Positions 7,468-14,787 of a DNA stretch of 31,810 bases are shown here, piece by piece. Position 1 is the stretch's first letter; each line of letters begins with the position of its first letter. The notes under the pieces are model-generated. The model had not been told where the DNA came from. It made no database searches and saw only the letters and a program-made list of their open reading frames with translations. Origin of the DNA: CAYTCZ01 sp964436315 (GTDB lineage: Bacteria > Actinomycetota > Thermoleophilia > Gaiellales > Gaiellaceae). The position numbers and the translations under genes were made by a program. Location of the stretch: the NCBI GenBank assembly GCA_964436315.1, contig CAYTCZ010000037.1, forward strand, positions 1 to 31,810, in the 5' to 3' direction.

Positions 7468-7493
7468 GTTTAGCTGTCAAGTGCTCCGGGTAT
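7468..7493 (+). promoter_or_regulatory. SigB/SigF-type promoter, GTTT-N16-GGGTAT
   Basis: GTTT 7468-7471, 16-nt spacer, GGGTAT 7488-7493, 18 nt before ATG 7512 of the UspA gene. It is an exact consensus match. Confidence 0.78.
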
Positions 7494-7511
7494 CGAACAT
7501 GTGAGGTCGCG

Positions 7512-7964
7512 ATGGGGAAGATATGGACGAAGATCGCAGTTGCGTATGACGGTTCTGAATCCGGGGACCAAGCGCTTGCCCGTGGCGCCGATCTTGCCGA
7601 GGCCATGGGCTCGCAACTCGTTGTCATCTGCATCGCTCCTGTGAGTGTTGTGGCCGCGACACCTGGAGCTATTGCTCACGCCGAGGATCTCGAGCGCACA
7701 TGCCAGGCATTTCAAAGTGACGCGGAGCGATATCTTGACAACCGTGGCCAGCACGCTGAATACGTGACGACGATAGGCCAACCGGGGCACGCAATTGTGA
7801 ATGCCGCGGACGGCGAGGGTGCTGAGCTCATTGTGACGGGAGCGCGCGATCTCGGTTTCTTCGAGCGCCTCATCTTCGGCAGCGTTAGTGATGCCGTGAC
7901 CCGCAGAGCCGAATGCGACGTCCTCATCGTGCCGGAAGAGGGGGAGGAGTCAGAACGCACGTAA
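7512..7964 (+). CDS. Universal stress protein (UspA family)
   Basis: This single-domain UspA protein (150 residues) opens with KIAVAYDGSESGDQALARGADLAEAMGSQLVV, the classic first strand with its Asp-Gly-Ser turn and helix. The C-terminal nucleotide loop reads VTGARDLGFFERLIFGSVSDAV. ATP-binding members carry G-x2-G-x9-G-S/T; here the second Gly is replaced by Asp (GARD), though the GSVS part is intact, so nucleotide binding is plausible but not certain. ATG 7512 is chosen because GAGG precedes it by about 6 nt and the promoter at 7468-7493 ends 18 nt before it, leaving a short leader. Earlier in-frame codons would fall upstream of the transcript start. It is expressed alone. Confidence 0.88.
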   Translation: MGKIWTKIAVAYDGSESGDQALARGADLAEAMGSQLVVICIAPVSVVAATPGAIAHAEDLERTCQAFQSDAERYLDNRGQHAEYVTTIGQPGHAIVNAADGEGAELIVTGARDLGFFERLIFGSVSDAVTRRAECDVLIVPEEGEESERT

Positions 7965-8032
7965 CCGAGCGCTCGTCTGCAACGCGGCTCTCGGCCTGCG
8001 ATCCGACTGAGGCGAGATGCCTGATCGGGTTG

Positions 8033-8057
8033 TTGCATGAATACATGCTTCATGCAA
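8033..8057. promoter_or_regulatory. Perfect 9-bp inverted repeat upstream of flavoprotein gene
   Basis: TTGCATGAA (8033-8041), 7-nt spacer, TTCATGCAA (8049-8057), with a further CATGC inside the spacer side. It is AT-rich compared with its surroundings, lies 62 nt ahead of GTG 8120 and 68 nt after the UspA stop. It looks like a dimeric regulator operator. A terminator for uspA is less likely because no T run follows. Confidence 0.55.
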
Positions 8058-8119
8058 GAACGCGACCGGGCGGCGTAGCGTCTTGGAGGTGTACCGCACA
8101 AACGACCAGTGGAGGGACA

Positions 8120-9352
8120 GTGACGAGGTACGACGTGGCGATTGTTGGTGGCGGTCTCGCCTCGGCCCGCGGAATTGCCGCATATCGCGAGGCGGGAGGT
8201 GATGGGACGATTGGCTTGCTGTCTCGGGATGCGGTGCTTCCGTACCATCGGCCGCCCCTCTCGAAGGGCTATCTGCGTGGAGAGCAGGAAAGCGAGGAGG
8301 TCTTTGTCGAGTCCGAGGACTTCTATCGTGAGCAGGGGGTTGAGGTGCTCCTCGAGACCGGCGTCGTTCGGATAGGAGTAGAGGAACACCAACTCGAGAC
8401 GGCTGCCGGGGAGACGTTCGGCTACGGAAAGCTCGTGCTCGCCACGGGAGCTGCGCCACGCGAGTTGACTGTTCCCGGCGCTCAGCTCGACGGCGTCTTC
8501 ACGCTGCGAACGCTCGCCGACTCGACTCGGATCCGTGAGGTCGCGAAGAAAGCAGAGAGCGCCGTGACGGTCGGCGCCGGCTTCATTGGCATGGAGGTTG
8601 CAGCGTCACTCCGACGGGACGGTCTCGACGTCACGCTCATTCACCGGGGAAACGGCCTCTTCGAGGGGCTCGGCTCGCCGGCGGTCTCCGATTTCCTCGT
8701 TGAGCTCTATCGCGACCGTGGAGTGAACCTGATGCTCTCCGAAGACGTCGTCGAGTTCCAAGGGAACGGACGGCTCTCAGGAATCATCACCTCTGAAGGG
8801 AGGCAGATCCCGGCCAGTCTTGCCGTGGTCGGAGTGGGTGTCGATCCCGAGGTCTCGTTCCTCGAGCGAAGCGGTATTGAGATCGACGACGGCATCGTGG
8901 TGAACGAGCGTTTCGAGACGAACGTCGCCGATATCTATGCAGTCGGGGACGCCGCGCGCTTCTATGACCCGATCTTCGGACGCCACCGACGCATCGAGCA
9001 CTGGTCGAACGCGAACTACCAGGGAGGCCTTCTGGGGAAGATTCTGGCAGGCGGAAGCAACTCATACGATCGGGTTTCGTCTTTCTTCACTGAGGTCTTC
9101 GGCGTCACGCTGAAGCTGTTCGGCGATACGAGCGACTACGATGAGCTGATCCATCGGGGATCGATCCGAGACGGGCGGACGACCGGTTTCTACGTAGTCC
9201 GTGGTCAGCTCTGTGCCGCCCTGACGTGCGGTGCGGACCAAGAGCTCGAGGAAGAGGTCGCCGACCTGATTCGGGCCCGCGCGCAAGTCAAGGATCGCGG
9301 CCGCCTCTCGCAAGAGGAAGTACCGCTCACAGAGGTATTCGCCGCCGATTAG
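8120..9352 (+). CDS. FAD/NAD(P)-dependent ferredoxin reductase-type oxidoreductase
   Basis: This 410-residue flavoprotein is of the putidaredoxin/rhodocoxin reductase (BphA4-like) class, which passes electrons from NAD(P)H through FAD to a small ferredoxin. The first Rossmann motif is VAIVGGGLASARG; the family usually has Gly-x-Gly-x-x-(A/G), and here Ser and Ala fill the later positions. YHRPPLSKGYLRG and LVLATGAAPRELTVPG follow. The NAD(P) motif is VTVGAGFIGMEVAASL, and FAD closure is IYAVGDAARF with the downstream HWSNANYQG. GTG 8120 is the start, with GGAGGGA 3 nt upstream. No ferredoxin or oxygenase gene is adjacent, so its partner is unknown. The inverted repeat at 8033-8057 may control it. 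Confidence 0.85.
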   Translation: MTRYDVAIVGGGLASARGIAAYREAGGDGTIGLLSRDAVLPYHRPPLSKGYLRGEQESEEVFVESEDFYREQGVEVLLETGVVRIGVEEHQLETAAGETFGYGKLVLATGAAPRELTVPGAQLDGVFTLRTLADSTRIREVAKKAESAVTVGAGFIGMEVAASLRRDGLDVTLIHRGNGLFEGLGSPAVSDFLVELYRDRGVNLMLSEDVVEFQGNGRLSGIITSEGRQIPASLAVVGVGVDPEVSFLERSGIEIDDGIVVNERFETNVADIYAVGDAARFYDPIFGRHRRIEHWSNANYQGGLLGKILAGGSNSYDRVSSFFTEVFGVTLKLFGDTSDYDELIHRGSIRDGRTTGFYVVRGQLCAALTCGADQELEEEVADLIRARAQVKDRGRLSQEEVPLTEVFAAD

Positions 9353-9418
9353 CCGGGACCGATTCGACATTTGAGCGCACTCGGGCCGACGGTCGCCGCT
9401 CAACAACAATCGTGAGGG

Positions 9419-9444
9419 GTTTCGTGCCTCTGAGATCCGGGTAG
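9419..9444 (+). promoter_or_regulatory. SigB/SigF-type promoter, GTTT-N16-GGGTAG
   Basis: GTTT 9419-9422, 16-nt spacer, GGGTAG 9439-9444, 33 nt before ATG 9478. It shares the 16-mer TCCGGGTAGACCCTTG with the promoter at 4672-4696. Confidence 0.72.
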
Positions 9445-9477
9445 ACCCTTGCTGTCAAGAATGGAGGTGACGTTCTC

Positions 9478-10200
9478 ATGCGAGTTGATCCGGTTAGAAG
9501 TGGCGCGACTCTTATTGGCATAGCCGCGGCCGGATTCTTGGTCTGGTTGGCCACGCTCTTCAGCTTCGAATCGCCCGGCGGTTTCTGGGCGGCGAGCGGC
9601 CTTCTCGTGGGTGCGGGGCTTGGACTCGGTATTTCACAAGTGGTCGGGGGCTGGACGAACTGGGGTTGGCCAAAGCTCAGTCTCGGCGTCTTCTTCCTCG
9701 TACTCATCCCGTCGTTCATCGTCATCGGCTGGATTCATTTAGCTACTCAGCCGGCAACGGGATGGCAGCAGGCTCGTCTCGAGGGCTGGAGCGACGACAT
9801 TGGAATCGGCGGCTTTGTCGCTGACTTAGGGTCATTCGCGCCGGTCTTGGCAGTCGGGTTGGGACTCATTCTTGCGTTTCTTATCGACACGTCCGGCCCG
9901 CGCGAGCGAGTCGTACTGCTCGAACAAGATCCAGTTGCCGGAGACGGTGCAGCCTCTGAACGCCCCGCGGACATGACCTACGCGGCGCTCTACAGCGAGG
10001 CTCAGGAACTCGACATCGAGGGTCGATCGACGATGTCGAAGGATGAGCTCGAGCACGCAGTCGCGAATGCCTACGGCGAGGCAGGAGCTGCTACGGCATC
10101 CGGCGAAGACGAAACGGAATCCGCACAAGGGACGGACTCTGGCGCCGATGCGGACCCGCCAACCGGGAGGTCCGTTGACGACGATCGGGCTCGTGTCTAG
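9478..10200 (+). CDS. Membrane protein with cytoplasmic Rho_N/SAP-like tail
   Basis: This 240-residue protein has four hydrophobic stretches (about 10-30, 38-60, 65-88 and 118-140), so it is an inner-membrane protein. After a linker, residues about 162-195 read YAALYSEAQELDIEGRSTMS then KDELEHAVANAY, a helix-extended loop-helix motif like the Rho termination factor N-terminal domain. The C-terminus is acidic and disordered. The same motif, with nearly the same words, ends the small protein encoded at 27360-27614. Rho_N motifs bind nucleic acid or partners; a membrane-tethered one is unusual. ATG 9478 has GGAGGTGA 7 nt upstream. It is expressed from the promoter at 9419-9444 and ended by two hairpins at 10255-10324. 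The function is unknown. Confidence 0.72.
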   Translation: MRVDPVRSGATLIGIAAAGFLVWLATLFSFESPGGFWAASGLLVGAGLGLGISQVVGGWTNWGWPKLSLGVFFLVLIPSFIVIGWIHLATQPATGWQQARLEGWSDDIGIGGFVADLGSFAPVLAVGLGLILAFLIDTSGPRERVVLLEQDPVAGDGAASERPADMTYAALYSEAQELDIEGRSTMSKDELEHAVANAYGEAGAATASGEDETESAQGTDSGADADPPTGRSVDDDRARV

Positions 10201-10254
10201 AGAGAGTCCGAGACGCAGACCGCTCGCCGTAGTCTGAGCCCGGCTGATACCTCG

Positions 10255-10324
10255 GGAGATCTCGGCGCAGGCAGGCGCTGAGATCTCCTCATCATTGCTG
10301 GACCTGGCCTCTCGTGAGGCCAGG
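10255..10324 (+). terminator. Two tandem strong hairpins
   Basis: First hairpin: GGAGATCTC-G-GCGC (10255-10268), loop AGGCAG, GCGC-T-GAGATCTCC (10275-10288), a 14-bp stem with one G-T pair. Second hairpin: CCTGGCCTC (10303-10311), loop TCGT, GAGGCCAGG (10316-10324), a perfect 9-bp stem. They follow the membrane-protein gene by 54 nt and precede the next promoter, so they are probably its terminator. A T run is missing. Confidence 0.55.
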
Positions 10325-10393
10325 GCTTCGAGGGCTTCCTCTCGCCTGGGAGGAGGAATCGGCGCGTACTTCGTCCTGTAGGTCCGAGCGGAG

Positions 10394-10419
10394 GTTTACG
10401 CCCCGATCCACGTGGGTAG
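10394..10419 (+). promoter_or_regulatory. SigB/SigF-type promoter, GTTT-N16-GGGTAG
   Basis: GTTT 10394-10397, 16-nt spacer, GGGTAG 10414-10419, 50 nt before the likely GTG start (10470) of the SnoaL-like gene and 10 nt before the short upstream frame at 10430. Confidence 0.72.
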
Positions 10420-10429
10420 GGAGGCTTGG

Positions 10430-10489
10430 ATGACTACCGACGAGACAACCAATGAGGTGGTGGAAGGCAGTGTCAACGCAAGAGAATAG
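10430..10489 (+). CDS. Possible 19-codon upstream open frame
   Basis: ATG 10430 follows GGGAGG by 5 nt and encodes MTTDETTNEVVEGSVNARE before TAG at 10487-10489. It overlaps the SnoaL-like start at 10470 in another frame. It could be a leader peptide controlling the next gene by coupling. It could also be the true N-terminus of that gene if a frameshift error lies near 10485. Confidence 0.35.
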   Translation: MTTDETTNEVVEGSVNARE

Positions 10490-10904
10490 AGCGCGCGCAG
10501 GCAAGGTCTTTGACGATATCTGGAGTCAGGGGAAGTTCGATCTCGCGGACGAATTCCTGTCGCCCGACTTTGTCGGCCGTCCCGGCGGCTTAGGAGAACC
10601 CTTTAGGGGGCCTGCTGGCGCGAAGGAATTCATCGGTCGGCTCCGCCGTGGGTTTCCGGACATCACGTTCACGATCGAGGACATGGTCGCGGAGGGCGAC
10701 CTCGTCGCCACTCGTTGGGCCTCAACAGGGACACACGAGGGTGAGTTCATGGGCTTCGAGCCCACTGGTCGTCAAGCGACTATCGGGGGAATGACATTCC
10801 TGCGATTCGACAACGGCGGCCGCATCGTCGAAGGCTGGACCCAGATGGACGCCCTCAGTCTGATGAGGACGATCGGTGCCGTGCCCGAGCCCGTCCAGGC
10901 GTAG
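10470..10904 (+). CDS. SnoaL-like / ester cyclase-type protein
   Basis: This 144-residue single-domain protein belongs to the SnoaL-like NTF2-fold family. It begins STQENRARAGKVFDDIWSQG (first helix), then DLADEFLSPDFVGRPG, EFIGRLRRGFPDITFTIEDM, DLVATRWASTGTHEGEFMGF and the closing strand GGRIVEGWTQMDALSLM. These are the usual landmarks of the family. Members range from polyketide cyclases to proteins of unknown function, so no substrate can be assigned. GTG 10470 matches the usual family start (STxEN); the ATG at 10452 would add six atypical residues (MRWWKA). It lies downstream of the promoter at 10394-10419 and is thus a likely stress-regulon member. Confidence 0.8.
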   Translation: MSTQENRARAGKVFDDIWSQGKFDLADEFLSPDFVGRPGGLGEPFRGPAGAKEFIGRLRRGFPDITFTIEDMVAEGDLVATRWASTGTHEGEFMGFEPTGRQATIGGMTFLRFDNGGRIVEGWTQMDALSLMRTIGAVPEPVQA

Positions 10905-11008
10905 ATGAACGCGGATTGTAGAGGACGGCGCGTCGTGAGCACCTTCAGCATGCTCCGGCGATGCTCAGAGCAGTCTCCATCAAGTCTCGGAATTGGGTCA
11001 AAGCGCCT

Positions 11009-12898
11009 GTGACAAAGATCGTTTCGCACGACGCCGACGTTGAGGTGCTCGAAGAGCTCGCTCAGCAACTCCGTGTCGACTCGATACGGGCGAGTGCAGC
11101 GGCTGGCTCAGGACATCCCACGTCGTCAATGTCAGCCGCAGAGCTCATGGCGGTACTGATCGCCAAATACCTCCGTTACGACTTCGAGAATCCTGAGAAC
11201 CGGCTCAACGATCGCTTGATCTTCTCGAAGGGCCACGCTTCCCCGCTCCTCTACTCGCTCTACAAGGCGGTCGGGGCGATCGACGACGACGAGCTCTTGA
11301 CCTTTCGAACCTCTGGAAGTCGCCTCGAAGGCCATCCAACACCAGCGCTTCCCTGGGTGGACGTGGCCACAGGCTCGCTCGGCCAGGGCCTTCCCATCGG
11401 AGTCGGCATGGCGATTGCGGGCAAGTACCTCGACTGTCTCGACTACAACATCTGGGTGCTCTGTGGAGACAGCGAGATGGCCGAAGGGTCGATGTGGGAG
11501 GCCTTCGAACACGCTGCCTTCGAACGCCTCGACAACCTGATCGCGATCATCGACGTCAACAGACTCGGCCAGCGCGGCGAGACGATGCACGGCTGGGACA
11601 CCGGATCGTACGTGCGACGGGCCGAGGCAGTGGATTGGCTGGCCATCGAGCTCGACGACGGACACGATGTCGCCGCGATCGACGAGGCCTTCGCGGCGGC
11701 CGCCGCTCACAGAGGTGGTCCGGTCGTGGTCGTTGCGCGCACGATGAAGGGAAAGGGTGTATCGGCGGTTGAGAACCGACATGGCTTCCATGGGAAGCCC
11801 CTCGAGAATCCCGAGGAGGCGGTCCACGAACTTGGAGGGCTACGGGATTTGCGAGTCGAAGTCATCGGGCCGAGCGAACGACAGGCCCCGGCGCCTCCTC
11901 GACCCCCAAGGTCGCAAAACGAGTCCGCCTGCTGGAGCGTTGGGGACGAGGTGGCAACGCGAACCGCATACGGGAAGGCGTTGGCCGCCATCGGAGCTAG
12001 TCGCGGCAACGTCGTGGCGCTCGACGGCGAGGTCAGTGACTCGACCCGTGCGGCGTACTTCAAGGAAGCCTGTCCGGAACGCTTCTTCGAGATGTACATC
12101 GCTGAGCAGCAGCTGGTTGCCGCTGCAGTTGGGATTCAGAGTAGAGGGTGGATCCCGTTCGCCTCGACCTTCGCCGCTTTCTTGACGAGAGCCTCTGACT
12201 TCATCCGGATGGCTGCGATTAGCCGGGCCGATCTACGCCTCGTCGGCTCGCATGCAGGAGTCTCGATCGGAGCGGATGGACCTTCGCAAATGGGTCTCGA
12301 GGACCTTGCCATGTTCCGGGCGGTTCACGGCAGTGCGGTGCTCTGTCCCTCTGACGCGAATCAAACTGCTCGCCTCGTCGAGGCCATGGCCGAGCGCGGA
12401 GGAATTACCTACCTTCGTACGACTCGGCCCGAGACGCCAGTCCTCTACGAACCCGACGAAGAATTTTCCATCGGGGGAAGCCACGTTCTTGGAGCCTCTC
12501 CCGAAGATGCGGTGGCGATCGTCGCAGCGGGTATCACCGTTTATGAGGCGCGCAAGGCCGCTCGCATGCTCGAGAAAGAGGACATCTCGGCACGGATCAT
12601 CGATCTCTACTCGATCAAGCCGCTTGACGCTGCGACATTGCTGGAAGCTGCTGAGGTCACCGACGGCCGGCTCGTGACGGTCGAGGATCACTGGCCGGAG
12701 GGAGGACTCGGCGATGCCGTGCTCGAGGTTTTCGCAAGCGGCGAGCTGCCGGTAAGAATCAGAAAGCTGGCCGTTCGGGAGATGCCGGGGTCAGGTCCGC
12801 CCAACGTACTCCTCTCGCAGGCCGGTATCGACTCACATCACATCGCTCAAGCGGCGCGGCTTCTCGTCCGGCCGCACGAACCGGTAGGTGTCTTGTGA
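11009..12898 (+). CDS. tkt: Transketolase
   Basis: This full-length transketolase carries N- and C-terminal halves in one chain of about 629 residues. Thiamine-diphosphate enzymes of this type move two-carbon units between sugar phosphates in the pentose phosphate pathway. The N-half has SAAAGSGHPTSSMSAAELMAVL, FSKGHASPLLYSLY, GSLGQGLPIGVGMAIAG and the ThDP motif CGDSEMAEGSMWEAFEHAA through IIDVNRLGQ. The C-half (from about 330) has VALDGEVSDSTRAAYF, the MYIAEQQLVAAAVGIQSRG segment with the catalytic Glu, and a C-terminal domain ending LVTVEDHWPEGGLGDAV. At about 629 residues it is a little shorter than the 660-residue E. coli type. GTG 11009 is chosen; an ATG at 10961 would add 16 residues of unlikely sequence. 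No ribosome site is strong at either. Confidence 0.9.
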   Translation: MTKIVSHDADVEVLEELAQQLRVDSIRASAAAGSGHPTSSMSAAELMAVLIAKYLRYDFENPENRLNDRLIFSKGHASPLLYSLYKAVGAIDDDELLTFRTSGSRLEGHPTPALPWVDVATGSLGQGLPIGVGMAIAGKYLDCLDYNIWVLCGDSEMAEGSMWEAFEHAAFERLDNLIAIIDVNRLGQRGETMHGWDTGSYVRRAEAVDWLAIELDDGHDVAAIDEAFAAAAAHRGGPVVVVARTMKGKGVSAVENRHGFHGKPLENPEEAVHELGGLRDLRVEVIGPSERQAPAPPRPPRSQNESACWSVGDEVATRTAYGKALAAIGASRGNVVALDGEVSDSTRAAYFKEACPERFFEMYIAEQQLVAAAVGIQSRGWIPFASTFAAFLTRASDFIRMAAISRADLRLVGSHAGVSIGADGPSQMGLEDLAMFRAVHGSAVLCPSDANQTARLVEAMAERGGITYLRTTRPETPVLYEPDEEFSIGGSHVLGASPEDAVAIVAAGITVYEARKAARMLEKEDISARIIDLYSIKPLDAATLLEAAEVTDGRLVTVEDHWPEGGLGDAVLEVFASGELPVRIRKLAVREMPGSGPPNVLLSQAGIDSHHIAQAARLLVRPHEPVGVL

Positions 12899-12941
12899 CC
12901 CGGCCTCGATTCTCGCGCTGGATCAGGAGAGGAGGTTTCTG

Positions 12942-13127
12942 ATGCCCCATTACAAAGTAGTTCTCCGCGCTGGAGGCGAGGCAGAGACGGAGTTCAATAG
13001 CGGCTCGGCTTTTGTGGTCGCAGGCGACGACATCGAAATCGAAGGCGAGCAGTGGCGGGTCGAGAGCGTGGAGGAGGACGACGTCGAGGAGCGTTTGATC
13101 TGCGTTCCCGTACCTGATTCTGAGTAA
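12942..13127 (+). CDS. Small acidic hypothetical protein
   Basis: This 61-residue protein starts MPHYKVVLRAGGEAETEFNS and continues through short strands (FVVAGDDIEIEGEQWRVESVEED) to LICVPVPDSE. The predicted content is nearly all beta, like a small SH3-type barrel. ATG 12942 is preceded by a strong GGAGGT 6 nt upstream, which supports real translation. It follows transketolase by 43 nt and may share its transcript. I do not know its function. Confidence 0.65.
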   Translation: MPHYKVVLRAGGEAETEFNSGSAFVVAGDDIEIEGEQWRVESVEEDDVEERLICVPVPDSE

Positions 13128-13164
13128 GGAGATCGGCGTATTGCTGATCAGAGGCGACAGTGAG

Positions 13165-13341
13165 ATGCCATTCTCAATGGAACGACCCGAGATACCTGAA
13201 CCGTGGCCGCCGCCTGACGAAGCGGATTTGCCTGAGCCTGATCCGGTCAAAGAGCCCGAACCGACTGATCCGCCACCTAAGCCACGACATCCGCCGCCCC
13301 CGGACGAAGCGTCTCGACCGATCAAGATCAACGACCAGTGA
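13165..13341 (+). CDS. Proline-rich small protein
   Basis: This 58-residue protein has about 20 prolines and many Glu/Asp residues, in repeats such as EPWPPPDEADLPEPDP and EPEPTDPPPKPRHPPPPDE. It is intrinsically disordered. ATG 13165 has GAGG about 10 nt upstream. TTG 13141 has a better AAGGAG and would add eight residues, so the start is open. It lies 37 nt after the previous small gene and ends just before an assembly gap. Confidence 0.45.
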   Translation: MPFSMERPEIPEPWPPPDEADLPEPDPVKEPEPTDPPPKPRHPPPPDEASRPIKINDQ

Positions 13342-13345
13342 GCAA

Positions 13346-13445
13346 NNNNNNNNNNNNNNNNNNNNNNNNNNNNNNNNNNNNNNNNNNNNNNNNNNNNNNN
13401 NNNNNNNNNNNNNNNNNNNNNNNNNNNNNNNNNNNNNNNNNNNNN
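13346..13445. other. Assembly gap, 100 N
   Basis: Exactly 100 N, true length unknown. It cuts the C-terminus of the minus-strand gene on its right side. Confidence 0.99.
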
Positions 13446-13712
13446 CCGGATGACCGTGAGGGCAGCCATCAGGGCTTCCGGATCCACGTCGGCCCCACAC
13501 TCGACTGAACGAGAGACCTGCTGAGCGACCAGGAACTCCGCCGCCGCAGCATCACCCTGCTGCGCAGCCGCTTCGTCGAGGGCCTGGCCTGCCCGGCTTG
13601 CCATCTGCCGAACGAGTCTGACGAGCTCCGGAAGCACCTCCTCTGGAGCGTCGGCGGCGAGGGGCTCGAGCAAGCGCCATTCCGCGTCCCAATCGTCGGT
13701 AGGCGGCCTCAT
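13446..13712 (-). CDS. Hypothetical protein, C-terminus lost in gap
   Basis: The visible 89 residues (MRPPTDDWDAEWRLLEPLAA...) are helical and rich in Ala, Glu and Leu, with VLPELVRLVRQMASRAGQAL and DAAAAEFLVAQQV as amphipathic helices. It resembles small actinobacterial helical hypotheticals, and I recognise no family. The reading frame runs into the 100-N gap, so the C-terminus is missing. No stress-type promoter is visible upstream (13713-13800), where the only GGGTAA lies on the wrong strand and lacks a -35 element. Confidence 0.5.
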
Positions 13713-13922
13713 CCCGCTCCCGCCCCTCGTTCGGCCTCGCCGCGGAACTCGGCGTTCGTTCGTAAGACGCGGTGGACTTCGGGTCTGGTTACTCGGGTAA
13801 AACGGGGGTTGATTGCCGGTCTACACAATCTGGTGCGCATGTTCCCCATGGCCTCGGTGCTGAAACGTGTGCCACAGCCCGTGTCCATTACAGCGACACG
13901 AGCTCGAGCACCGCAGCGTCCC

Positions 13923-14285
13923 TCAGGAATCGGGACTCACGAGGCCGAGATCGACGAGTGCCTCAGCCTGCGTCTCGTAAATTGTGAAGGCTCGGTCGAG
14001 CAGGGTGATCTCGAAGATCCGGCGGATATTCGGATCAATGCACACGAGCTGGAGGTCGCCACCGCGGCCTCGCACTCTCTTCATCGCGCCAACGAGAACG
14101 CCGAGGATCGTCGAATCGATGAATGTCGTATCAGTCAGATCAACGACGACGCTCGATGCTCCGTCGCCGATCACGTCTATGAGTTGCCGTTTCAACTCCG
14201 GTGCCGTGTAGAGGTCTGCCTCGCCGGCAACGGAAACGACGTACACGCTCTCATCGAGCTTCCGATTTGTCACTTGGAATGTCAC
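13923..14285 (-). CDS. STAS-domain anti-sigma factor antagonist (RsbV-like)
   Basis: This 120-residue STAS protein corresponds to RsbV/SpoIIAA, the partner that binds RsbW and frees the sigma factor. The fold landmarks are VYVVSVAGEADLYTAPELKRQL, then VVVDLTDTTFIDSTILGVLVGA, where Ser58 (ID-S-T) is the expected phosphorylation site, and LQLVCIDPNIRRIFEITLLD. It is on the minus strand, alone, and not next to the sigma/anti-sigma pair about 6.6 kb away. With the second STAS gene at 17657-18025 it offers two different inputs to the switch. No stress-type promoter was found immediately upstream. Confidence 0.85.
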   Translation of the reverse strand: MTFQVTNRKLDESVYVVSVAGEADLYTAPELKRQLIDVIGDGASSVVVDLTDTTFIDSTILGVLVGAMKRVRGRGGDLQLVCIDPNIRRIFEITLLDRAFTIYETQAEALVDLGLVSPDS

Positions 14286-14384
14286 AGCTTCTCCTCGACC
14301 GTCCGATTATGTCAGCGGACGCTCCCTGGCAGGTTTACGGTCGCCACGACTGGAGCCCTACGGTGGGCACGGACATCTCGAGAC

Positions 14385-14711
14385 CTACGCCGAGCCCACC
14401 GTTTGCTGCCGGTCGTGTATGCATTCACGGGCCCAGGCCTCGATCCGGGGAACGGCCACGTCCAGGTCAAAGTCAGTCGCCGTTGCGTGGATTCGAAGCT
14501 GGTGAACCAGGGCTTCGGCGTTTTCTCCAAATTCAAAACGATGCTCTGAGACGACCTCGATCGGGTCGGAGTATTCGACCAGGGAACGCCCTAGTCGAGT
14601 TATCTCGGCCGGAGTCGCGTCGCGACCCGAGTACATACCGAAGTTCACGACGATCTGATTGTGGTCTTCGGGGAAAACGAGGGGTGGCGTACTCAGCGAG
14701 GGTTTCTCCAC
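14385..14711 (-). CDS. Stress-regulon hypothetical protein
   Basis: This 108-residue protein is of unknown family: after a short N-terminus it has IVVNFGMYSGRDATPAEITRL, GRSLVEYSDPIEVVSEHRFEFG, then a helix, a strand (LRIHATATDFDLDVAVPRIEAW) and a C-terminal tail. The start is GTG 14711 with AGGAGA 5 nt upstream. The GTTT-N16-GGGTAT promoter ends 10 nt before it, so the leader is very short. No signal peptide or metal site is evident. It is probably cytoplasmic and induced with the general stress regulon (inference). Confidence 0.65.
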   Translation of the reverse strand: MEKPSLSTPPLVFPEDHNQIVVNFGMYSGRDATPAEITRLGRSLVEYSDPIEVVSEHRFEFGENAEALVHQLRIHATATDFDLDVAVPRIEAWARECIHDRQQTVGSA

Positions 14712-14721
14712 GGTCTCCTGT

Positions 14722-14747
14722 ATACCCAGGGGACCCGACGCCCAAAC
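14722..14747 (-). promoter_or_regulatory. SigB/SigF-type promoter, GTTT-N16-GGGTAT
   Basis: On the minus strand: GTTT 14747-14744, 16-nt spacer, GGGTAT 14727-14722, 10 nt before GTG 14711. It is an exact consensus match. Confidence 0.78.
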
Positions 14748-14787
14748 AGCTCACGTCCTGGTCGTTGCGACCGGATGTCTCCGCTGT

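Noticed and set aside
8033..8057. The inverted repeat read as a uspA terminator
   Set aside because: The stem is AT-rich with a 7-nt loop and no T run follows on either strand; an operator is more likely.
12759..13712. A long minus-strand frame running through the 13346-13445 gap and past it
   Set aside because: Only the part right of the gap has gene-like content; left of the gap it is antisense to transketolase and the two small genes.
13776..13800. GGGTAA on the plus strand near 13795
   Set aside because: No -35 element at the right distance and no plus-strand gene follows.
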